This document shows positions 1 through 5,192 of a stretch of DNA of 6,578 nt, one piece after another. Position numbers and translations under genes: made by a program. This stretch comes from Globobulimina sp. (lineage: Eukaryota; Foraminifera; Rotaliida), in the NCBI GenBank assembly GCA_003354225.1, contig PIVH01000273.1:1-6578 (forward strand), written 5' to 3'. Positions within the stretch are counted from its first letter, which is position 1. Each line of letters starts with the position of its first letter. The notes below the pieces were generated by a model. That model was not told where the DNA came from. It searched no databases and saw only the letters and a list, made by a program, of their open reading frames with translations.

Positions 1-40
1 TTAATCTGACACAAAATATTATTGGTATTATGGATGGTTA

Positions 41-66
41 TTCTCGAACCCTTTGGGTTCTCGAAC
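41..66. repeat. Short palindrome inside a 9-base direct repeat
   Basis: GAACCC (46-51) and GGGTTC (55-60) are perfect inverted arms around a TTT loop. The same stretch holds a direct repeat of TTCTCGAAC at 41-49 and 58-66. A near match, with one base changed over ten, lies in opposite orientation at 297-306. The six-base stem alone is short, so its meaning is uncertain; it is listed because it sits close to two much stronger hairpins. Confidence 0.5.
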
Positions 67-93
67 ATTTTATTATTTGTATTATGATATTAT

Positions 94-125
94 TGTTTGT
101 GTTTTGTTTGGTTTTGTTTTGTTTG
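94..125 (+). repeat. T/G-rich low-complexity tract
   Basis: Irregular iterations of TTTG and TTTTG fill this stretch on the plus strand (A/C-rich on minus). It immediately precedes the hairpin at 130-164. It looks like simple-sequence DNA; read on the minus strand it lies downstream of the AATAAA at 177-182. No function can be assigned from sequence alone. Confidence 0.6.
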
Positions 126-129
126 ATAT

Positions 130-164
130 GAAAATAGTATTCGGCTGCGCCTCATACTATTTTC
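130..164. repeat. Perfect 11-bp hairpin with GGC-TGC-GCC centre
   Basis: GAAAATAGTAT (130-140) is exactly complementary to ATACTATTTTC (154-164). The 13-base centre, TCGGCTGCGCCTC (141-153), can form a further three-pair stem (GGC 143-145 with GCC 149-151). The AT-rich arms around a GC-rich centre contrast sharply with the surrounding DNA. The centre is nearly identical to that of the hairpin at 322-375 although the arms are unrelated. Read on the minus strand it begins 12 bases after an AATAAA hexamer, so it could act in 3'-end formation of the TPR transcript. A mobile palindromic element is the alternative. Confidence 0.8.
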
Positions 165-176
165 TTATTTTTCGTT

Positions 177-182
177 TTTATT
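177..182 (-). terminator. Candidate polyadenylation signal for the TPR gene
   Basis: TTTATT on the plus strand is AATAAA on the minus strand, 128 bases beyond the TPR stop codon and 12 bases before a strong hairpin. A second hexamer lies at 69-74. In DNA this AT-rich such hexamers occur by chance, so the call rests mainly on position. Confidence 0.3.
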
Positions 183-259
183 ATACAGTCAGAAATTTCA
201 CACAAAAAACAAATCCCATAAACAAACATAATGTATACAAAATAGTTAAATAAAATCTG

Positions 260-392
260 CTTTTTCAAGAAACTCGAAGGATATTAGCTATAAACGGTCC
301 GAGAACAAATCAGAATTTATAGTTTCTTGAAAAAGTATCCCTCGGCTTCGCCTCGCAAATAACTTTTTCAGAAACCTCAGGGATATTTTCTA
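260..392. repeat. Three arm copies in alternating orientation (A, B, C)
   Basis: Copy A (260-274, CTTTTTCAAGAAACT) and copy B (321-335) are perfect 15-base inverted repeats. Copy C (362-375) is in the same orientation as A and pairs with B except for one bulged base. A and C are part of a longer imperfect direct repeat of about 30 bases (260-290 and 363-392) that also shares GGATATT and CTA. A heptamer pair CTATAAA (288-294) and TTTATAG (316-322) extends the A-B pairing. B can therefore fold with A or with C but not both. The longer direct repeats are offset by 102 bases, a multiple of three, and copy C is within the TPR coding sequence while A lies after its stop. Confidence 0.75.
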
Positions 393-1029
393 ATAAATAA
401 ATTTTACTATTTGTAGCGCGTCCATCATATTCATATCTGGCAAGTTTTATATATATAGGGAATGCTTTCATTTTTTCATTTATTTTCTCAAAACATTGCG
501 TTTTTTCAAATTTATAACATAATTCATTTGGATTTAAATCGATTGCTATATCCAAACAATTTATAGCTTCCTCATATCTGTGTTGCAGAATTAATAAAGC
601 AGTATAATTCCAATAATATACCTCGTTTTTCGGATTGATTTTAATTGCCTCTCGATAATGATACTCACTTTTATGGGAAAATTTCATTTGTTCATAGGTC
701 ATTCCTAAGATATTATGAAACATATTCTTATTTTCAATCCTGTTTTCAATATAATATAATGATAATTTCTCAGATAACAAAAAATTATAATCTTGTAATG
801 CATTACGAACATTTTCATAAATATTTGTGAAACATTTTTCTGCAATGAATTGTTCAATATTTATAAAAGAATATTGCTGACATAATTGAAATAATTCTAA
901 TGGAATGTTTGTGTTAATTAGATTACATTCAATACTTTTAATGTAGCCATCAACAAGCAAACAATTCTCCAATTTTCCGTTTTTTGCTATTATTTTTGGC
1001 TTCTGTTCTACTGCTTGGCTTTGCGCCAT
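310..1029 (-). CDS. TPR-like repeat protein, about 239 aa from first in-frame ATG
   Basis: The frame ends in TGA (310-312). I take the ATG at 1027-1029 as a conservative start; no in-frame ATG lies between it and the upstream TAG at 1195-1197. Numbering from that Met, residues 24-55 carry a compact motif (LLVDGYIKSIE, then IPLELFQLCQQY) of a type I recall from large protist protein families. Residues about 103-136 and 137-170 are two recognisable TPR units (LGMTYEQ, then YREAIKINP; WNYTALL, then YEEAINCLDIAIDLNP), followed by a weaker third. TPRs form helical scaffolds for protein binding; no enzymatic motif is visible. The last 20 or so residues are encoded by the hairpin at 322-375, which breaks the helical pattern and adds a polar, basic tail. 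The partner and role are unknown. The gene is divergent from the coiled-coil gene. Confidence 0.75.
   Translation of the reverse strand: MAQSQAVEQKPKIIAKNGKLENCLLVDGYIKSIECNLINTNIPLELFQLCQQYSFINIEQFIAEKCFTNIYENVRNALQDYNFLLSEKLSLYYIENRIENKNMFHNILGMTYEQMKFSHKSEYHYREAIKINPKNEVYYWNYTALLILQHRYEEAINCLDIAIDLNPNELCYKFEKTQCFEKINEKMKAFPIYIKLARYEYDGRATNSKIYLLENIPEVSEKVICEAKPRDTFSRNYKF
322..375. repeat. Hairpin with CGGCTTCGCCTC centre at the 3' end of the TPR gene
   Basis: Arms 322-336 and 362-375 pair over 14 bases with one bulged T. The 25-base centre contains GGC (344-346) and GCC (350-352) around TTC. Its core CTCGGCTTCGCCTCG matches the centre of the hairpin at 130-164. The whole hairpin lies within the open reading frame that ends at 310 and supplies the last part of the encoded protein (roughly from VSEKV to SRNY). 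This is the same plan as palindromic elements known to insert in genes of some bacteria and organelles, but I know of no described family with this core in this setting. Confidence 0.75.
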
Positions 1030-1293
1030 TGATAAACTAATTAACCCTTTTTGACATCTCGCAAACCAGCCTAAAGTGCAATGGACATTTGATGACCCAT
1101 TTGTTGCATTCCATTCAATTATACATTTGTTACGACTTTGTGCAGTATTTGCAAACCCAGAACAAACCCAAGACAAAGCTATAACAAACAGTTTCTATAT
1201 AAAAAGTATATATAATTGTCACTGATTAATATGATCATGAATTATGAAAAGTATATTTAGGAATAACATCACTAATTTTGCATTAATTTTCAT
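1030..1293 (-). other. Possible 5' extension of the TPR gene: signal-peptide-like exon and a short intron
   Basis: The TPR frame stays open upstream of its first ATG for 55 more codons, back to a TAG at 1195-1197. The residues just after that TAG read KLFVIALSWVCSGFA, which looks like a secretory signal core with a small-residue cleavage site. Next comes a Cys- and Trp-containing stretch with N-glycosylation sequons (NAT, NGS). No ATG opens this frame. The TAG could be the 3' splice site of an intron, since it ends a T-rich run (CTTTTTATATAG on the minus strand). One consistent model is a first exon from ATG 1293 to 1273 (MKINAKL), an intron 1272-1195 (GT...AG, 78 bases, phase 0), then the extension. 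The donor, GTGATG, is weak. It may instead be a decayed start or a remnant of another gene. Confidence 0.4.
1196..1206 (+). promoter_or_regulatory. Candidate TATA box for the coiled-coil gene
   Basis: TATATAAAAAG at 1196-1206 fits a eukaryotic TATA box about 100 bases upstream of the ATG at 1308. A second TATATATAA follows at 1207-1215. In such AT-rich DNA this is weak evidence, and the same bases form the T-rich run of the proposed splice site on the other strand, so both readings cannot be taken as independent. Confidence 0.3.
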
Positions 1294-1307
1294 TAAAAAA
1301 TCCGGTT

Positions 1308-3416
1308 ATGGAACTAATGGAAGATTTTGAAGAGTGGAAATTTAAGAATCATTTAGATTCTGTAAAAAGGCAAAGCGAAAGTTGTGAAATACACGAAAGG
1401 AAATCATTTTTAATCAATTCATTGAAAGATATAATCAATGATATGGAAAGCAAAAAAATTGCAATCAAACATTTTCATAAATCTGCAATGATACATTTAT
1501 ATAATCAACTAATTCATTCCGGTAACAACACACAGAAATCATCTCAAACATTTTCTGACGATATGAATAACACATTATCGATGTACGAGTTACAACAAGA
1601 AAATCAATTTAATGATTCAGAAATAAAACAATTAAACAGCGCAAACAAACAGTTATCCAAAGAATTAGTGATATTGCAACACGAAGCACAAATTGAACGA
1701 CTAAATATAGAGAATAGCGAATTAAAAAATGATAACGGTGTTTTATGTCAAAAATTACAAAAAAGTTTAGAAAATCTTTATAAAAAAGGAAGAGAGTCTG
1801 AAAACAATCGAGCTAAATTAAAAGGTGCCAATTACAACCACAATTTATTGAAAATCGCAAATGAAACATTACGTAAAGAGAATCAATCATTAACTGACGA
1901 ATTAAAAAATTACAAAGCGACTGATGCAAACAATGAAAAATTATTAAAAGATACTAAAGCATTAAATGAAGAAATTGCAAAACTATCAGTTCAAGTGACA
2001 GAATCTAAGAATCTTCAAATTCAACAACAGCAACAATTACGAGAAGAAATTGATAATAATAAGACTGTAATCAATGATATGGCCAAAGACAATGCTGATT
2101 TGTGTGAGAAATTAATGAATGCAGAAAAAGAACATAGTCAACAGTTGAAATATCAGCAAGAGTTAAATCATGATTTGGAAGCATCAAAAAAGTTAAATCA
2201 TGATTGTGATAAATTAAAATTGTCCATTCATGATTTGAAGCAACAGTTAGTTGCAGAAACATATAATTGTTCAAAATTAAAATATGAATTACATGAACAC
2301 AGAAAAAGTATACAAAACAGAGATGAAATCGAAGAAACGGAATTAATCGAATTAAAACAAGAAATATTACGACATAAAAAACAGAATGCGGAAATGCGGA
2401 AAGTGTTTCTGCAGAAAACAAATTATATACAGTCGCTGGAAACTGATAAGAAAAACATGGCAGAAACGATACGTGGTTTAACAAATGATGTGGAACAATA
2501 TAAACAATTAAAAGATGAATATACTGTGAAAGTCAATGATGATAATGTTCGAGCAATGCAATGTGAATTAAATCGTACATTTGAAGAATTAAAGAAAGAA
2601 AAAATGAATGTAAAAAGGGCAACAAATAACTTATCGGAAATGAGAATGAGTTTGATGGAAATGGAGCAAATTGAAGAGACTGAATTAACTGAATTGAAAC
2701 AAGAGATATTTAAATATAAAATTATATTTTCTGAAATGAATGAAAGGCATTCTGTGGATGTTGATCGTATTGAAAAATTAGAAAATACAAAGAGTGCGCT
2801 GACTGAAAAAATACAAAAAAGTGAGATCGCTGAAGCGCAAAGACAGAGTTCTGATCATTTAAAGGTTAAGATTGAATATGACAAGATTGAAAAAATGAAA
2901 AAGGCAAAAGATATTGCACACAAAAAGCTGAATGATTTGGAAGGAGAAATGAAATTAATTAAGCTGAAATTACAGGAATCTGAACATGAAAATAGTGGAA
3001 TGAATAATTTATATCAAAGGAATATAATGTTATTGAAACAGTTGAAGCATCCACAGGAAATCAATGAGAGATATCAACATTTACGAAGGGTACATTCTGA
3101 ATGTGACAGTAAAATGAATATGCAACAAACCATTATCGATCGTCTCAAACAACAGTTCTATAAATTAAGTGAAAAGGCAAAAAACGCAACAACAAAGATT
3201 CAAGTCGAGAACAAAAAGTTAAAGGGAATATTTCTTTTTGTAGATGCACATTATAAAGCTTTATATGAATGTTTATTGGAGTTAGAAGGTAATATCTATG
3301 ACAAATTTGAAACACATCAAGATTTTGACACATTTCTCATCCATTTAAACAGTATGAAAGCTTATATGGATGAAATTGAACATTATCTAAAAAACGAAAT
3401 TCGTTGTGTAATCTGA
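1308..3416 (+). CDS. Long coiled-coil protein, 702 aa
   Basis: A single uninterrupted frame runs from ATG 1308 to TGA 3414-3416, with an in-frame TAA upstream that fixes the 5' limit; Met4 is an alternative start. The first 75 residues are charged and helical with a few aromatic residues (FEEWKF) and could be a small head. Residues about 75-635 are almost entirely Glu, Lys, Asn, Gln, Leu and Ile in heptad-like spacing with essentially no Pro, typical of a long dimeric coiled coil. A five-Gln run lies at 239-243. An internal repeat starts at residues 341 and 455, and a shorter LNHD repeat at about 286-300. Residues 640-702 are different (GIFLFVDAHYKALYECLLELE), more hydrophobic and perhaps a folded C-terminal domain. 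There are no transmembrane segments and no motor or ATPase motifs. Tether, centrosomal, Golgi or cytoskeletal scaffold roles fit the shape, but none is shown. Similarity to known coiled coils would be mostly compositional. Confidence 0.85.
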   Translation: MELMEDFEEWKFKNHLDSVKRQSESCEIHERKSFLINSLKDIINDMESKKIAIKHFHKSAMIHLYNQLIHSGNNTQKSSQTFSDDMNNTLSMYELQQENQFNDSEIKQLNSANKQLSKELVILQHEAQIERLNIENSELKNDNGVLCQKLQKSLENLYKKGRESENNRAKLKGANYNHNLLKIANETLRKENQSLTDELKNYKATDANNEKLLKDTKALNEEIAKLSVQVTESKNLQIQQQQQLREEIDNNKTVINDMAKDNADLCEKLMNAEKEHSQQLKYQQELNHDLEASKKLNHDCDKLKLSIHDLKQQLVAETYNCSKLKYELHEHRKSIQNRDEIEETELIELKQEILRHKKQNAEMRKVFLQKTNYIQSLETDKKNMAETIRGLTNDVEQYKQLKDEYTVKVNDDNVRAMQCELNRTFEELKKEKMNVKRATNNLSEMRMSLMEMEQIEETELTELKQEIFKYKIIFSEMNERHSVDVDRIEKLENTKSALTEKIQKSEIAEAQRQSSDHLKVKIEYDKIEKMKKAKDIAHKKLNDLEGEMKLIKLKLQESEHENSGMNNLYQRNIMLLKQLKHPQEINERYQHLRRVHSECDSKMNMQQTIIDRLKQQFYKLSEKAKNATTKIQVENKKLKGIFLFVDAHYKALYECLLELEGNIYDKFETHQDFDTFLIHLNSMKAYMDEIEHYLKNEIRCVI
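2161..2241 (+). repeat. Short tandem LNHD repeat inside the coiled coil
   Basis: AGTTAAATCATGATTTG (2161-2177) recurs as AGTTAAATCATGATTGT (2191-2207), exactly 30 bases later, encoding two LNHD units ten residues apart. A third, weaker IHDL unit follows around 2228-2239. DNA identity is higher than needed for the protein, so this local duplication looks recent. Confidence 0.6.
2328..2813 (+). repeat. Internal protein repeat, 48 residues, copies 114 residues apart
   Basis: Residues 341-388 (2328-2471) and 455-502 (2670-2813) align without a gap. Both begin IEETEL.ELKQEI and both place I, LE, K and I at the same later positions (IQSLETDKK against IEKLENTKS). By hand I count 21 of 48 identical. 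In the first 13 codons five differ only synonymously, so the amino acids seem to be under selection. The 114-residue offset is not a multiple of seven. Confidence 0.65.
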
Positions 3417-3488
3417 ATGTTTTGTGCTTGTCCTTTTAGTTGTTTTATGTTTTTGTAAAATCAATATTATACTATAATGCCTATTTAT
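3417..3488. other. Short gap between converging gene ends
   Basis: This 72-base gap separates the stop codons of the coiled-coil gene (plus) and the MATE gene (minus). The plus strand is T/G-rich from 3417 to about 3456, which could help 3'-end formation of the coiled-coil transcript. ATTATA (3466-3471) and TATAAT (3473-3478) form a short AT palindrome with too small a loop to be a good hairpin. No AATAAA is present for the plus-strand gene. Nothing here resembles the GC-centred hairpins of the left flank. Confidence 0.5.
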
Positions 3489-5054
3489 TTATGTAGTATT
3501 TATCGATCCGTAGTCCTTGACAGTTGCTTTTATTCTCATTGTTGATCTGTCCAATGATTGTTTCCAATTAAAATAACAATTCGAATACATCATACATCCA
3601 AATACAACGGCACTCACTAAATAACCAATTGTTGTCCCACTCCAAACCACATATAATCCATTCAACGTATTTCCATCCACTTTGTAATAAAATAAAATAA
3701 AAAGAATGATTGGTAACATAACAATATATTGCGACACAATTGCGACCGTTGCCATTATCTTTTGATATCCCAATGCTCGAAAGATGGATGCAAACATTGT
3801 GTACCAATTAAATGTTAATTCTCTGACCATTAAAATTATAAAAACGTCTGACGCCAACACCGTTACATTGTCATCATTGCTAAATATTTTCGGAATGGAA
3901 TGTCGAAATGCTAAAATAATAAATGTCATTAAAATCAATACGAACACATTAATGTAAACAGATATTCTGATGCTTCGTTTTGCAAATTGAATAGAGCCAC
4001 AACCCATACATTTGCCGACTTGTATTGTCAATGCACAACCCATTGATTCTGTGATTAATCCAAACATAACGTGAACAGATATGACAACTACAGTTACAGC
4101 CACCGCCGTTGATGGATCATAAATATAGCCAGACAGAATAATAATGGACTCAGCAACCCACCACATCAAACTCATTTGGACACAACCGGGCAATGTCAAG
4201 CTCAAATAGTCATACAATCCTTGTTTGGAGCAAACCACATTAAAGAATGGCTGAATAGGTTCAAATAAATATCCATATCCTTTGTGCACCATAACAAATA
4301 CGGCAAGCAGCAGCGATGAGAATATGGTTAAATCGTAAACAATGGCTGTTGCAATATACCCCCATTTAAAGTAATAAATACACAGAAAGTTCAATGGTAT
4401 ATTTACCAGAAACGGCACAAGAACAACCCATACAAATTCTGTATTTAGATTTATTGATTGGGCGCATCTTTGCAATATTGAGATGAAAGAAACACACCAT
4501 GCGTTTGGTATTAATGCATGGCAATAATCATTAATATATGGATATAATTCCATTGGCTGTTTTAAAACATGACATAAAATATAACCACCAAACCATTGAA
4601 TTACTGACAGTGGCAGCAGTGCTAAAAATATTATAAATGCGGCTCTTTGGACATATATCTGTAATAAGTGTTGATTATTACTCCCAATGCATTCTGGTAC
4701 CAATGTGTACAAAGCACTGGTTAGTCCCCACCCAACACTCGTTGACGTCACATTGGAAAACGTTCTGGCTAATCCTGACGCTGCTAATAAGGTCGCTGTT
4801 GGTGCGCTTGTCGTATTGTTGGCGTCTGATAAATTGCCAATAAATATGGATGGTATCACAAAAATCGGCAGTACCTCACAAAGCATTGCTAAGCTGACAG
4901 TGGTTAATATATGTAATAATATTTTTGCTTCATCCCATCCGGACTTTGCAAGTATAAATGAAGCATCACTCCTTCCTTTGATACTATCACTTGAACTTCT
5001 GCGATTTGTGTGAATTTTGCGCTCATATAACGGACTGGTTAGTGGTGACAGCAT
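3489..5054 (-). CDS. MATE-family multidrug/toxin extrusion transporter, 521 aa
   Basis: MATE proteins are cation-coupled antiporters that export organic cations and toxins across the plasma or vacuolar membrane, using 12 helices in two lobes. The start is ATG 5052-5054; the frame stays open for a few codons upstream to a TAA but has no other ATG. Numbering from this Met, a polar Ser- and Arg-rich N-terminus of about 40 residues precedes the first helix. Family signatures seen: GLARTFSNVTSTSVGWGLTS then LYTLVPECIGSNN (about 94-127, equivalent to the usual ALDTLcsQAyGa), YVQRA (134-138), MSLMWWVAESIIILSG (294-309), the VGKCMGCGSIQFAK segment (346-359), and FRALGYQKIM (425-434). Length and helix count fit a complete eukaryotic MATE. 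One oddity is Met at 297, where plant and animal members usually have Glu in EWWxxE; the second Glu is kept (302). Family identity is secure; the substrate is unknown. Confidence 0.93.
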   Translation of the reverse strand: MLSPLTSPLYERKIHTNRRSSSDSIKGRSDASFILAKSGWDEAKILLHILTTVSLAMLCEVLPIFVIPSIFIGNLSDANNTTSAPTATLLAASGLARTFSNVTSTSVGWGLTSALYTLVPECIGSNNQHLLQIYVQRAAFIIFLALLPLSVIQWFGGYILCHVLKQPMELYPYINDYCHALIPNAWCVSFISILQRCAQSINLNTEFVWVVLVPFLVNIPLNFLCIYYFKWGYIATAIVYDLTIFSSLLLAVFVMVHKGYGYLFEPIQPFFNVVCSKQGLYDYLSLTLPGCVQMSLMWWVAESIIILSGYIYDPSTAVAVTVVVISVHVMFGLITESMGCALTIQVGKCMGCGSIQFAKRSIRISVYINVFVLILMTFIILAFRHSIPKIFSNDDNVTVLASDVFIILMVRELTFNWYTMFASIFRALGYQKIMATVAIVSQYIVMLPIILFILFYYKVDGNTLNGLYVVWSGTTIGYLVSAVVFGCMMYSNCYFNWKQSLDRSTMRIKATVKDYGSINTT

Positions 5055-5091
5055 TGGAAACACAGACCAGACAAAACAAGTGTGTTAATTA

Positions 5092-5116
5092 CTAAATTAA
5101 AAGTCCTAAATTAAAA
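5092..5116. repeat. Direct repeat upstream of the MATE gene
   Basis: CTAAATTAAAA at 5092-5102 recurs at 5106-5116, a 14-base period. It lies 38 to 62 bases upstream of the MATE ATG in the 138-base gap (5055-5192) that also serves as the 3' flank of the TLC gene. It may be a promoter or 5' UTR element or plain AT-rich duplication. No clear TATA box or AATAAA is seen elsewhere in this gap. Confidence 0.4.
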
Positions 5117-5192
5117 TATTAAATTAGCAATATTGAATAAGTCATAATATATGTAAGGATAAAAAGCATTGATATAAACATTTTCCGGATGT

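Larger units (their letters stand above)
1..309. other. Gene-poor left flank, probable 3' flank of the TPR gene
   Basis: I find no convincing gene here. The one open stretch on the plus strand (53-253) has no early ATG, is dominated by Phe, Tyr and Val from T-rich DNA, and crosses a palindrome, so I treat it as chance. The minus strand reads as the downstream flank of the TPR gene ending at 310. It carries AATAAA-like hexamers at 177-182 and 69-74, a T/G-rich tract at 94-125, and palindromes at 41-66 and 130-164. The base composition is low-complexity compared with the genes to the right. Confidence 0.6.

Noticed and set aside
53-253. 66-residue open frame on the plus strand
   Set aside because: It has no ATG start at its beginning (TTG), its composition follows T-rich DNA, and it runs through a hairpin; no family features are visible.
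130-375. Mimivirus-style hairpin rule for all gene ends
   Set aside because: Hairpins of this kind occur only near the TPR gene. The ends of the coiled-coil, MATE, TLC and right-edge genes have no comparable structure, so a general hairpin termination rule is not supported.
2071-2484. 137-residue open frame antisense to the coiled-coil gene
   Set aside because: It is the complement of Asn/Lys/His-rich codons of a strongly supported gene. Its Leu, Phe and His richness is what that complement produces.
3466-3478. ATTATA-C-TATAAT palindrome between converging genes as a terminator
   Set aside because: A one-base loop cannot close and the stem is entirely A/T; it is more likely compositional.
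4637-5013. Open frames of 68 and 108 residues opposite the MATE gene
   Set aside because: They lie antisense to conserved MATE signature segments, which fully explain the sequence.
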